From: Anthopleura xanthogrammica
Lineage: Eukaryota > Cnidaria > Anthozoa > Actiniaria > Actiniidae
DNA: 64,000 nt
Direction of reading: 5' to 3'
Assembly (NCBI GenBank): GCA_964019055.1
Contig: OZ025214.1
Span: forward strand, 62,001 to 126,000
The notes beneath the pieces were generated by a model that was not told the origin of the DNA, ran no database searches, and worked only from the letters and a program-made list of their open reading frames with translations. This document shows, one piece after another, positions 36,201 to 47,144 of this stretch. The position numbers were made by a program, and so were the translations under genes. Every line of letters starts with the position of its first letter. Position 1 is the stretch's first letter.

Positions 36201-38476
36201 TCACAAGACTTCCCTGTTCAGCACTGAAGTTATCTAAAACCCCACTTAGATGTAACAATCACAAGACTTCCCTGTTCAGCACTGAAGTAACTTTTCTGTG
36301 TCCCATCCACACTGTATGCAGTTTAAAGTATGTACAGTAATTATAATGATCACCCCATGAAGAAAGACTCAGGCCTTGCATGGTGATACTGCACAAAAGA
36401 CCATCACCTAGGTAACCAGGAGGCAGCCAGTTGCAGTAGATACATTTTTACTTTCATTTATTATTACCTTTTCTATGCTCTCCACCAATCAAATCATCAG
36501 TATCTGGTAGGTGTTCCTCAAACATGTCTGTTATGTCTGCTTTCTCTCCATTCCTACCCCAACCAGTGTGGCTTTGTGCTTTACTGCTACCAGGCCGCTG
36601 AGGTGTGGCAATCCTTTTACTACGTGTGTTTGACCATGGTCTGTCTCTTTCCCCTTGTTCTCTTGGTACGCGTTGGTAGGAAACATAGTCAGTAGAGTTT
36701 AAATCTTTGTAGTTCATAGTATTCTTCAATGTATCATTTTGCCATTGTTGCTGCACCTTCGTATTGGCAAGTTCTTTCCGAGGTTTAGTTCTTGGTGAAG
36801 GCTTTGGAACTTTGTTTATTTCCTTGTTATTATTATCATCTATTGTTTTGGCACTGCTTGGTCTTTGTTTCTTAAACAAGTTCACTTTCTTTCCTACTGC
36901 TTCATCATCATCACTTTCATCAAGAGATGACCAGTATAGGGATTTTTCATTCTTAAGCCTACCATCAGCCTTGTCTTCAGGAAGTCCATTTTTTCCCCTG
37001 TTTGGCATTTGTCCACCTTCATTAACCATTTTCTTATGTGTTTCCTCACCACTGTCATCATCATCATCATCAACATCTAGATGGTGCAATCTGGACTTTG
37101 ATAACACTGACTTGGAAACAATTTCTTTTTCCTGTAACTCTACTAAGTGTTCTTTTCTAGCCTTTGGTACAGGGACTTTTTTAATTTTTTTCCTAACATC
37201 TTTGTCAATTTCTATGTTATCACTATCAATGTCATTGTATGATATGTTATCATGTATTCCATCTTGAATATGTTTTCTTGGTTTTGGTGCAGGAACCATT
37301 CCTCTGTATTTCTTCTCAAAGTTAATATCTTCTTTATCCACAGATTCACCTTGAAATGATTTTACCTTTTTTCTTTCAAATTGCCCTTTGTCCAGTTCTT
37401 TCTGTGAATAAGAGCTTTTATCTGTTTTATCTTGGTCAATATACTCATCTTCCTCAGAACTCTCTTTCTTCAGCTTTCTAGCTATAGAATATACCTTCTT
37501 AGCACTAGATTCTCTCACTTCCAACTCATTCCTGACTCTAGATGGTTTATGGTTTTCTGTCCTGCTATCAATAACAATATCATCATCATCACTGTCACTA
37601 AGGTCATGTCTTGGTTTGTTCTTTCTTCTCATACCATATATATGCTGTTCATGGTCTGTCGTACTGTCTGACTGCCATTTTCTTGGAGTAACTTCTGGTT
37701 TTGATGATCTGGGACTTCCCTCTTCAGATTTAATATCTCCTGACATTTTCCTAGGTTGTGGTCTGGGTTTTGCTTTAACTTTAGGGTGGATGGTTTCATC
37801 TAAAACATCTGTTGGTTGGTTTACTGCTCTTGCTGCTGATGTTTTGGTCTCCCTGGTAGATGCAGATTTTAAATGCCTTGGTACTGGACTGGGCTTATCT
37901 GCAGGTAAAAACATAATTCATGATCATGTGCTAAGACATTGGGGATTATATTCATACAATAATAGCCACTACGAGAGCATGGATGGCAAATATTCCAAAG
38001 CCACCCCAATGCAGTATATATCATCTTAAACTTTAGACAGAACAAAGGCAACAAGGTTTTGTTTTTAATACTGAATTTGTAACGAAAAAAACTGTTCACC
38101 GGCGTATGCTGGTTACACGTACATTATACAATCTTAACATTTCATTAAAAACAGGTAAGTTACAAATACTGTAAGAAGCAAATAACTTACCAACACCTTT
38201 ACTCTTGACTTCAGACCGTGTTTGCAAAATATCATCTTCGCTATCAGATAGCTCACTTCTAAACATGTTCAGCAAATCATCGTCATCCCCGTTTGGCTTT
38301 TTCACAGGCTTTCTATTACTTCTACCCAAAGAGTTTTCTTCGTCTGAATCGGACTGTATTGTCGTTGAATCGAAGGACACTCGTTTTGTTGTGAAACTCA
38401 TCTTAGACTTCGCTTTTTCTTCTCCATCATAAACCGTTTGCTGCTTGATTAATGGCTTTTTCGAAACGAGATTCAT
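33238..38476 (-). CDS. MAP9: MAP9/ASAP-type spindle microtubule-associated protein
   Basis: MAP9 binds microtubules at spindle, midbody and cilia. Minus-strand exons: 38191-38476, 36468-37898, 34963-35357, 34319-34605, 33555-33743, 33338-33464, 33238-33252; 909 residues in frame (human about 650). The start at 38476 reads MNLVSKKPLIKQQ. The first two exons are charged, low-complexity and enlarged, with repeated PxPRK-type basic motifs (AKPRPQPRK, VPAPKPRKH, VPVPKARKE). From exon 3 the typical charged coiled coil begins: RQTVYDNWLSRKNV, then repeated aromatic-W units AFQSWNQHK, YFESWKSKKD, FENWKSKKDT and FQKWAENKGKPRKR spaced along Lys/Glu-rich helix, as in vertebrate MAP9. The very short last exon (ending YYDF) is the least certain part. 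It is head-to-head with RCCD1. Confidence 0.82.
34201..34263 (-). mobile_element. tRNA-derived SINE fragment
   Basis: On the minus strand it begins GATGGCTCAGTTGGTTAG, a convincing polymerase III A box, followed about 35 bases later by a weak B box (GTCCACAGTTCCATCC). It does not fold into a full tRNA, so a SINE head is more likely than a tRNA gene. Confidence 0.5.
34764..34905. mobile_element. Fold-back element in MAP9 intron 3
   Basis: About 55-bp arms: AATAAATCTCTTAC near 34768, CGAAAAGGCTCAGAAAAAAT in the left arm, and their complements ending GAGATTTATTTATTATTC. The loop contains GGGATTCAAACCCACAACC, the reverse of a polymerase III B box, suggesting a SINE component. Confidence 0.7.
35540..35998. 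mobile_element. 459-bp TA-flanked MITE (Tc1/mariner-like)
   Basis: Terminal inverted repeats start CAGCAGATTCAGATTGAG and continue with interruptions for about 140 bp (CTAGATGTTTCTAGGC and AGCCGAACATGCTCCCAG paired). A TA stands at each border (35538-35539, 35999-36000), and the outer flanks join into one unit of the 58-bp tandem array, so the empty site was AAGTTATCTAAAAC. No transposase frame. Confidence 0.82.
36001..36290. repeat. 58-bp minisatellite, 5 units, MAP9 intron 2
   Basis: Units contain TCTAAAACCCC, CTTAGATGTAA, AATCACAAGACTTC and TGTTCAGCACTGAAGTTA. A further partial unit lies left of the MITE (about 35505-35539), so the array existed before the insertion. Confidence 0.95.
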
Positions 38477-38946
38477 GTCATCGACTCACAGCTGATTCAT
38501 AATGAAAACATCTCAAAGAATAAATAACGCTTTGGAAATTTGAACTAGACGGTTGAAGTTTGAATGTTTTGGCCGCCTTTTTTCATATTTTTCTCGTGTA
38601 AACCTTGTTCTTGTTTCTCATCATGCGCTCACACTTCGTTGTAAACGTTTGGTAGCCCTGTTTTGTGGTAATACAGCTAAGATCAAGGCGTTCAAGATGC
38701 AGTATTAGTAACAGTTATTGTGATGCATGTATTTCTTAGGTAATGTATTCATGTCACTTTAGCAACACAAAACAGTCAGGCGACTCTAGATCATGATGCG
38801 CATCTACTACTGCGCATCCACCTTATACTGCAGGCTCATAGTATTGTACAGCATGGCGGCAAAACAACTGTTCATTTGAAATCCGAACCAACATTATTCT
38901 CCATTATTCTCAAGGATATTGAGTATTTTTCAGAAAAAACAAGTGT
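38477..38946. promoter_or_regulatory. Divergent promoter region MAP9/RCCD1
   Basis: 470 bp between the two start codons of divergent genes, with no other frame. CpG sites are scattered (GGCGTTCAAG, GCGCATCTACTACTGCGCATCC). No TATA box is evident. Confidence 0.55.
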
Positions 38947-41900
38947 ATGTTTGGGTTTGGGTATAATGTATTTGGACAAATTTGTGGTTTAAAAGAAAAG
39001 AAATGTGATAATTATGGACATGGAGGGCTGAGTGTGGATGGGACGACAACGACTGAAGTCATCGATGTTCCTGTCCAGCTTGACAGCTGCTTGTCTGAAG
39101 ATGTTGTTAAGGTTGAATCTACTTGGACTAACACTTTCCTTCTGAAGCGTGAGTATTATATTCTTAGTCGTATGTATACACTCAACTCCAGGAATTTCCT
39201 ATCCTTTAATATTCCCATTTTTCCATTCATTCATTGTTTTATGCACCAGTCAATGTAAATCCCCGCTCCCTCCAACCCGGAAACAGGCGGGGACTTGGAC
39301 AAATGTGCAAATGAAAGAGAGAAAATGACCCCGCCCCCAGGACAATATTTTTATTCCAATGTCCACACCCCTCCCCGCCTACCAGGGAAATTAGTATTCA
39401 TTAAAGAAAAGCATTCATTTAATATACAATCGCATGGCAACCAGCTTTGTAAACGTGAATGATTATGATTAAAACAGAGCTTTAAAGCCCACATTAAAAG
39501 CCTCACACGCAAAATATTTGCATAGAAATAATGGTTGTACTTTCTTATTAAAGTGATATTTTTAGGTACTTAGAGAAGGATGGCAAGATATTTTAAGTGA
39601 TATTTGAAGGATGGCAAGATATTTTATCAAGAATAATTCAATACTCACATTTTCGTCCGCCATTTTCCCGGCTTCTAAGTAGAACCCAGTCCCTATAGGA
39701 GACTAGGTCCAGACTCCTTTCACCCTGCAAAGAATCCCCGGTTTGGAATGCGAAGAAGAAAATCTCGTCCAAGACCCCGGGTACCAGGACACTCTCAATA
39801 GTAAAATTTCATATAATTCCCTGCTAAAGTCCCCGTATTTCCCGGGTTGGGGGGGGGGGGGGGGGGGGGTAGGGGCGGGGATTTACATTGACTGGTGCAT
39901 TGTTCATGAATTCATGAATTCATGCATACCATAAATACTCTATTTTAAAAGCTCCCCTCCCCTCCCTCTTCACAACTAAAGAAACACATGTGTACTGATT
40001 AGAGGTGATTTATTAAAGTCTTGGATTTCTTCACTGTGATCAATCACTAACACAAGTGAATCAAATATTAAAAATACCATGTAATTTGAACAATGCATAT
40101 GCCATGTCATTAACATCCATATAGATAGTGTAGAACTTACTGCGTCCCGGCTAAATCAATAACCCCATCTCACCAATAAGCCCCCTCTCAAGCATGCCTG
40201 AAATATATAAGCCCCCAGGGGGCTTGATAGAAGATATACGGTACATACATAGTACATATAAAAGCTTACAGTCAGTCATATTATTATTGGTTTATTTATT
40301 ATCATTTCTTTTCATGCATTAAATGTGAGAAAAAAATTCAGTTTGATTCCAAAACTATAGGAAGTTTCTGTTTTTTCCCCTTATAATTCAACAGTAAATG
40401 GTACAGTTAGCACCTTTGGATGGATTCCAGGAACAAAAGCTCTTGGAAAAGTAAATAACTTTCTTCCTGGTGAAATTGTCCAGGATATTTCCTGTTCATG
40501 CAACAAGGTTGCATTTCTTTCCAAAGCAGGGAAGTTATTTTTGTGGAGTGATTTCATGCAAGTAAATTCATTTCCAACTGTGGTGAAGTTGAAGGAGTCA
40601 CTGTCAATGATAAGATGTGGAGACCTGCTAACAATAGCCATGACAGGTATACACAGCCTCACTTTAATTATAATAGATCATTATCATTAGCAGGGATCAT
40701 ATAGGGCGTCATCTGCAGAGACTTTGTTATAACAAGGTATATTGTAGCAATGCTTTAGCCCTGTATCCCCTTCAAAAATCTGCTTCCTGATTACCGGTAG
40801 TTAGTTGACTGGTTGATGTTATTGAGATTCTGTAGTTCACACTGAGTAACATTATAAACCAGATCAGATAACTAACCATAAGTACTGTATGCTTACTTAT
40901 CTTATCACAATCACCATATGTACTGTAGACAATATTTTGCTATAACCTATAATACCTAACTTGAAGCCCAAAGAAAGAAAACTGGAATGAAATCTTGTTC
41001 CAACTAGACCCAACATGAATAAACTTTTTGCTGCTGGAAAAACACTTGACATTTAGCGATAAGACTTTTTAGTTACCACCTCCAAACAAAAAGAATAGGA
41101 TAAAATGATGAGTAACCAATACTTCATAGACCTTTTTAGCTTCGTTATTTGTTGTGTCCATTTCAGACCATGTGATGCCACTCTTGGGAGTTGATTCTTT
41201 CATGCGTAAATATTTTAACAAAAGAACATTTCTCAAGGGAATGTCATGTGGTCTGAAATGGTCTGAATGCATACAAAGCTAAAAGGGCCTATTTTCAGTT
41301 CTAAATGTTATAAATAATAGTTGGATGAAAATCATTCTGTTTTATAGATGATGGACATCTTGGTCAGTTGGTGACTGATGGTTCTACCACACAGGATGAA
41401 AGTACCATGATATCCTTTGCTCAGATACCATTTTGTCATTGTGTGGAATCTGTGAGTTGTGGCAAGGAACATGCACTAATACTGACAGACAAAGGAACAG
41501 TATTCAGCTTTGGAGGAGGAAGGTATATATATACATATATTTGATCAGATTCTTTGTACTACTGTCAGTTTGTTTAGTTCTGCTGTCTCATTTTTCAGCC
41601 GAGGTCAAATAGGTAATGGAAGGCTAGACCAACAAGATGAACCAAAGCCTATTGAAGCTTTAACAGGAATTAATATGAGAGTCATTTCATGTGGTGGATG
41701 GCATTCAGCAGTCTTAAGCAGTAAGTAGCCAGTTTCCTTTTGGTTGAAAGTGATATATTGATTGCTTAATGTGATATATCAGCAAGGATAACATTTTTAT
41801 TAGCTGATAAAATATTTGAATACAGCAAGTCTAAATATAGAAAAAGATTAAGGTACTAGCGGTCTGTTATAATGAGAACTTCTTAAAGTATTATAGATAA

Positions 41901-43152
41901 AATACTTATTAGTCTTAGCATCGATAAAATCAATATATGATTACAATGATTGTTATCTGATAAACAATGTGTCATTTTCATTTCATGTTTTGTCTGATAT
42001 TAATGCATTGGGCCCATGTGCAGGAGGTTGGAGCTCAGCAGATATCAGATTTATACGCAACAGTAAATGTATACTAGAAACCCACCCAAATGCTATAACT
42101 TGAAACATTTGTTTGATTTTTGTTTCGTTTTCCTATCGAAAAATGGATGCGACTTCCTCTTTCCATTATATTCTATTTTCTGTCGATGTATTCTATTAAA
42201 TAGTAGCCACATCCAGTCCTTGACTGTCTATTTTTGTAATAAGTCTCCATCAGCAATTCTGCCTCAGTTTCTTGGATCACAAGTGGTTTTTAGTAATATC
42301 TTCAATCTATAGGCTCTGGTGATCTATACATGTGGGGATGGAACAAGGATGGTCAAGTGGGTGTCTCAGATAATAATACAGACATACCACAAGTTTCTGT
42401 CCAGATCCAGGCAGTCCCAGTTCCTATAGTTTTTAGTAATGACAGTGTTACTGATGTAAGTTGTGGTGCTCGGCATACAGCAGCAATAACATGTAAGTAC
42501 CTTAAGTAAGTGTTACTAATAATATTTATGTAAAATTTGTTATTTTGATATTGTATTATTTATTTTGTCACTCACAGGTGAAGGTGAGCTCTGGACGTGG
42601 GGTTTTGGTAAGTAGTATCCAGGTTGCATAATATCAAATCCTAGGCTGCTTAAATCTGTTTGCATGCAATACTCCAGGAAGTTACACCATTAAAAGTCTG
42701 TGGGATTTCAAAACATTGGTATTATTCAACTTGCACATTCTTTACATTACAGTTGGCTGTTGCTAATGATTTGCTAAAGTCAACTGTAATGTAAAGAATA
42801 TGTAAGTTGAACAATACCATGCCAATGTTTTGAAATCCTGCAGACTTTTAATGATGTGGTTGAATAGCTGACTTATAAATGTGGCTAAGCCTGTGCAAAT
42901 GAGTCTCTGGTCTTCAAAAACAGCAGTTTGCATCGAATACGATATTGGTGTATTCAGCTCTTTAAAGTATTGTTCATTGATTGTTTTCAAGGATTTTATG
43001 GACAACTTGGTCATGGAAGCAGAAAGTCCTGCCATAAACCAACAAAAGTCAAATTCCCCCCCACCCTCCCTACCCTCACAAAAAAGAAAAAGTCAGTTTA
43101 TTGCAATCATTGGAACACCATTGTTAGTTTGAGGAAGGATCCAAATAATTGA
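38947..43152 (+). CDS. RCCD1: RCC1 domain-containing protein 1
   Basis: In vertebrates RCCD1 partners the histone demethylase KDM8 and affects chromatin and spindle midzone. Exons: 38947-39148, 40395-40646, 41348-41522, 41599-41720, 42313-42492, 42578-42607, 42992-43152; 373 residues, like human (about 376). It opens MFGFGYNVFGQI, the family start. RCC1 blades are seen as [83 protein letters not shown] and the closing CNHWNTIVSLRKD. The first blades are degenerate, also as in vertebrates. Exon 6 is only 30 nt, with GT-AG ends and the frame kept. A Pro/Lys-rich insertion (FPPTLPTLTKKKK) precedes the last strand. Confidence 0.88.
39241..39900. mobile_element. 660-bp element with inverted ends in RCCD1 intron 1
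   Basis: The ends are ATGCACCAGTCAATGTAAAT and its exact complement at 39881-39900; pairing continues loosely through CCCCGC and CCAACCCGG. The interior repeats phrases such as GGATGGCAAGATATTTTA twice. It contains a 21-base G run at 39849-39869. No transposase. Confidence 0.8.
42685..42858. mobile_element. Hairpin MITE in RCCD1 intron 6
   Basis: ACACCATTAAAAGTCTG...TTTCAAAACATTGG near 42685 pairs with CCAATGTTTTGAAATCC...CAGACTTTTAATGATGTG ending 42858; inner arms include TTCTTTACATTACAGTTG and its complement. It fills almost half of the intron ahead of the last exon. Confidence 0.8.
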
Positions 43153-43439
43153 TGACGCATCAATTATTAGTAAGTATAACTTAGTGAATAACACTCCTCT
43201 TCTAAGTTATTTTGCTCAATATGTCCAGTTCTTGGATGGCAATGAACGAATTCAAATTGAAAATAAAAGAATGTACCCAAGAGTTACATTGTTAAACATT
43301 TGGTGTTTTTTTTGTCATGTTGTCATGGCTACGCATGGCTTCACCGATCGAAAACGTGACAAAAAGTTGTCAAAAACGCTTCTTCAACCGATAACTTGCA
43401 TAGAATTTTATTCTTTCCGTGGCAGTCATGGCATACTGT

Positions 43440-43590
43440 ATTCCATGTTTTATCGGTACAAGGTTTGTTCGTTGGTCAGGGGGTCCATGTTTTATCGGTA
43501 CAAGGTTTGTTCGTTGGTCAGGGGGTCCATGTTTTATCGGTACAAGGTTTGTTCGTTGGTCAGGGGGTCCATGGTTTATCAGTTCAGGGT
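43440..43590. repeat. 42-bp satellite, about 3.5 units (inverse of the 47-48 kb satellite)
   Basis: Units contain TGTTTTATCGGTACAAGG, TTTGTTCGTTGGTCAGGGGG and TCCA. The reverse complement of the last unit (TCCATGGTTTATCAGTTCAG, GGTTTGTTC) matches the 44-bp satellite at 47145-48260, so both arrays belong to one family in opposite orientation. Confidence 0.9.
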
Positions 43591-43599
43591 TTGTTCACA

Positions 43600-44250
43600 C
43601 TAAGATAATCAAAAAAGCAGATACAATCGGGTGAAGTGACACTATCATCGTCTTCGCATGCGAAAACACGTGCCGGTGCGAATGACGTCAACGTTTTGAA
43701 AAACCTCCATTAATTTTCGCTTGTCCACACCAAGGCACCATCCCTCGTTTGAAAACGCTACCTTTTGAATGTGTTTTGACCTTATGTCCACATTAAAACG
43801 ATTAAAAATGCATACATGAAAACACTCTCCAAAAACGCTTTTCAAAACGCTAACGTTATTCCCACCACCAAGTCTGTTTTTCGCATCATTTCCGATCGTA
43901 TCTACGTTTTTGATTGTTTATATGTATTGGATTGGCGAAAACACTAGTGTGGACGCGATACTTTCGATGCGTTCTCGGTGACACGTGTGGGCAGACATAT
44001 AGTGTGAAAATTGAGTGACCTTTTATTATTGCGAAAATAGAGAAATAACAATAACCAAGGGATAAAAGACGTATTGAGAACAAGGTATAGTAGCACTTCC
44101 AGTAGACTTTATATTAAAGTCAAAACCATGGAACTATCGCAAAATTATTACTTTTTGTTGTTACTTTTATGCAATAAAGTCATTTCGTTAAAGAAATGCG
44201 TGCATTTGGGAAGAAATTATGAATGATTTTGCGAAATCGATATCCCAATA
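43600..44250. other. Spacer with decayed hairpin DNA element
   Basis: Phrases such as GTCCACACCAAGG, AAAACGCT, GTCCACATTAAAACG and GTGTGGACGCG recur in both orientations (43620-44000), typical of an old hAT-type MITE with GTGTGGAC ends. No gene seen. Confidence 0.45.
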
Positions 44251-44257
44251 ATGGCTA

Positions 44258-44327
44258 AATCCCAGTCCTAGTGCATGGAATCCCAGTCCTAGTGCATGGA
44301 ATCCCAGTCCTAGTGCATGGAATCCCA
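44258..44327. repeat. 21-bp tandem repeat, 3 units
   Basis: Three exact units of AATCCCAGTCCTAGTGCATGG. Confidence 0.9.
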
Positions 44328-44699
44328 TTTTCCCAGCCCAAAAACAAAGACGAATTCCAGCTCTCATTTTACCCCTTCAAGACCCTCGTTTCAGGGTATC
44401 GATAAGACTGAAAGGATTAAAGGCTTTTAAGATTAAAATTTGCTGAGGTGACAGACTACTCATCTAATGTCTATATAAGTGTATAGTTTCTTGGCACTGA
44501 ATAAACACAGATTTCAATCACTTTCAATTCAATTCAATTTCCTTCAGTTTTTATCGACATCCTAAAACAGCCTCTGAGCTGATCAAAGTCAGAGCACGGC
44601 TAATTCACATATCGAATTTGAATTTAGCTGGTTAGGAGAGAAAAGGGAGAAAAAACCGGGGAACCTGGAGAAAAACCCTCGAATCAAGGTTAGAGATCT

Positions 44700-45135
44700 A
44701 ACAAACTCAACTCACATGTGATCACCGAGTCCGGGAATCGAAGTCTAGACCGCAGTGTGTGTTGGGGGGTGGGGGTACTCGCATATAACAAACTCAACTC
44801 ACATGTGATCACCGAGTCTGGGAATCGAAGTCTAGATCGCGGTGTGTGTTGGGGGGTGGGGTACTCCCATATAACAAACTCAACTCACATGTGATCACCG
44901 AGTCTGGGAATCGAAGTCTAGACCGCAGTGTGTGTTGGGGATGGGGGTACTCCCATATAACAAACTCAACTCACATGTGATCACCGAGTCTGGGAATCGA
45001 AGTCTAGACCGCGGTGTGTGTTGGGGGGTGGGGGTACTCCCATATAACAAACTCAACTCACATGTGATCACCGAGTCTGGGAATCGAAGTCTAGACCGCG
45101 GTGTGTGTTAGGGATGGGGGTACTCCCATATAACG
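44700..45135. repeat. 87-bp tandem repeat, about 5 units
   Basis: Units contain AACAAACTCAACTCACATGT, GATCACCGAGTCTGGGAATC, GAAGTCTAGACCGC and GTTGGGGGGTGGGGGTACTC. Read in reverse, CTTCGATTCCC resembles a polymerase III B box, so the unit may derive from a SINE. Confidence 0.9.
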
Positions 45136-45189
45136 ACGCCCAAACTCTGTTTAGTGGTTAAATTTTTTTTTTCGACGATCATTAATTAT

Positions 45190-45760
45190 TAATATTAATT
45201 AATACTTTATTCAGGCTTCCCATGGGGCTTTTCAGGACTTAATTACAAGTGAACTAAACCTAAGACTATATACAATCTGAAAAATGTAAATATGATCTAT
45301 AAGATCAAAATATAAATATCTAAAATATCTATAGAGTTAATATAGCTAATTAAGAACGACTTTAAGTAAAACATTCTTTAGTAAGAAACTCTTTGTAATG
45401 CGTCTTAAAAGCATGAAAATCATAAGTGTTCCTGAGATTTTCTGGCAGCGCGTTCCACAGGGTAGTTACTCTATAAACCAAAACTTCGCTGAGCAGCAGC
45501 GGATTTACACAATGGAATCTCTAGCGTATTCTTATTTCTTGTATTACGTGAATGTACATTTGACCTATAAATAAATTTATCATAAAGATATTTCGGGGCC
45601 AAGCCCTTCAAACACTTGAAAGTGCTTGAGAAGCGGTGTTATGTGATTGTTCTTTCTAGATGAAGTGACTATGCGCGCGGCAAAATTTTGGACGCTCTGA
45701 AATTTAGAAATGTTTTTCTTGGATGTGCTTGCCCATACTCAAGAACATCATCCCCATCCT
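45190..45760 (-). mobile_element. LINE 3' fragment (decayed)
   Basis: The minus strand reads QNFAARIVTSSRKNNHITPL, then frameshifted YLYDKFIYRSNVHSRNTRNK and LWNALPENLRNTYDFHAFK. These are the C-terminal blocks of a non-LTR reverse transcriptase, broken by frameshifts. It differs from the copy in TTI1 intron 1. Confidence 0.75.
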
Positions 45761-45780
45761 TTTTATATAGGAGTACCCCC

Positions 45781-45840
45781 AGGCCCGAGACCTAGCCAGA
45801 GGTAAGAGGAGATTGTACTACCGCTACGCCACCCTTGTTT
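45781..45840 (-). mobile_element. tRNA-like SINE head
   Basis: On the minus strand: GGGTGGCGTAGCGGTAGTAC (an A-box-like D-arm), then CTCTTACCTCTGGCTAGG and TCTCGGGCCTGGG. It directly abuts the LINE fragment. A complete cloverleaf is not formed. Confidence 0.45.
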
Positions 45841-46162
45841 CCAACGATAATCATGCATCTTTGATCAATCTCATCAGTTTTTTTAAGATTGTGAGTTTTA
45901 ATACCCTGTTCGACTGCTCTTTTTCAAGAAGTTCGAATTACCTGAACATTGACATTGATCAGTTGTGATCGACAAATTCGTGGATTATCGACTGGATTAT
46001 CTATGTTATGTTATTTGTCTTTGAAAGTGCTCTTCCGTGTTAACTATAAAAAATAATTAGTGGTTGTAAAAGTCATATCAGGTACCCTACATCTGTGTAA
46101 CGTTTCTTCAGCAGGTTAAACATTCATGGTTTGTAATTAGTTTAATATTATAATTACAAGGG

Positions 46163-46169
46163 TATAAAA
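46163..46169 (+). promoter_or_regulatory. TATA box of the decayed MAM-trypsin copy
   Basis: GGTATAAAAGCAGC, 53 bases before the ATG, in an upstream region nearly identical to that of the intact copy at 49005. Confidence 0.7.
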
Positions 46170-46215
46170 GCAGCTATAGACTAACCGGCTTGGTGATAGA
46201 GCTAGGGGACGTACG

Positions 46216-47109
46216 ATGAACATGCTGATGGCACACGTAGCCACTGTTTGTCTGGTACTTTCGCTCGTTGGTTACGTTATTTTATTAATTATATTAAACG
46301 GTTTATTATAGAGGTAAAATGTTTACATAAAAAGACAGTTGTCTGAACCAAGCTATCAAAGGAAATATAATATGCTGCACTACAGAAGAACACTTGACAA
46401 TAGTATTTCTCGTGCTCTTTCCTCTATAGTTACACAATTGTTAACGTTGTTGGCGAACACAACCGAAGCATTGCCGAGGGAACGGAGCAATCAATGAAAG
46501 CTTCTAAGATCATTGTTCATCCAAACTGGAATAGAACGACGATCGATACCGACGTCGCATTGATTTATCTGTCACGTCCAGTGATGATCAACGATAGGGT
46601 CATACCAGTGTGTCTTCCCAGACAAGATGAGGTAGTGCCTCGGGACTCCAGATGTTATATCACAGGTAAGGAGTACTCTTCTCTTCTAGATAAACATCTG
46701 CACTTGTTCTATATATTTAATGTGACATAATTCATTATTATTGTTACAGGATGGGGTAAGATTCGTCATCCTGGTGGTGCCCATAACACCTTGCAGCAGG
46801 CACGTCTTCCCATCGTCAGCAAGAAATGCTGTCAAAATAAAATAAAATTAGCCAACAGCACTACAATCCCGTCACATTAAATACACTGACAACATGATCT
46901 GTGCTGGCAAGGAAGGGTCTGTCAAGAGTGGTTGCCATGGTGACAGTGGTGGCCCGTTTGTTTGTCAGGCAGGTGATGGTCGATGGGTACTCCAGGGAGC
47001 TGTTAGCTGGGGTTCTCTGCGGTGCGATACGAGAGACACCTTCAGCATGTTTGCACGAGTAGCTCGGTTCAGACATTGGATAGATCACCACATGTTGTCT
47101 GTGCGTTAA
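46216..47109 (+). pseudogene. Decayed, internally deleted copy of the MAM-trypsin protease
   Basis: The promoter and signal-peptide exon (46216 onward, [18 protein letters not shown]) match the intact gene at 49058. The sequence then passes near 46280-46297 straight into what is intron 6 of the intact copy (TTATATTAAACGGTTTATTA). Exons 2-6 are missing, and with them the MAM domain, activation site and catalytic His. Exon 7 (46430-46665) survives with a 6-base insertion (AACGTT) after ACAATTGTT. Exon 8 (from 46750) lacks two bases present in the intact copy near 46875, which brings TAA in frame at 46878-46880, before the catalytic Ser; the downstream GDSGGP region is intact as DNA. The reading frames visible at 46494 and 46894 are remnants. 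Confidence 0.88.
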
Positions 47110-47144
47110 GCAACAATAAGACAGCTTGGGTTATAATGATCGTA

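Noticed and set aside
36764..37267. Plus-strand Ser/Leu-rich frame of 167 codons
   Set aside because: Antisense shadow of the charged MAP9 exon 2.
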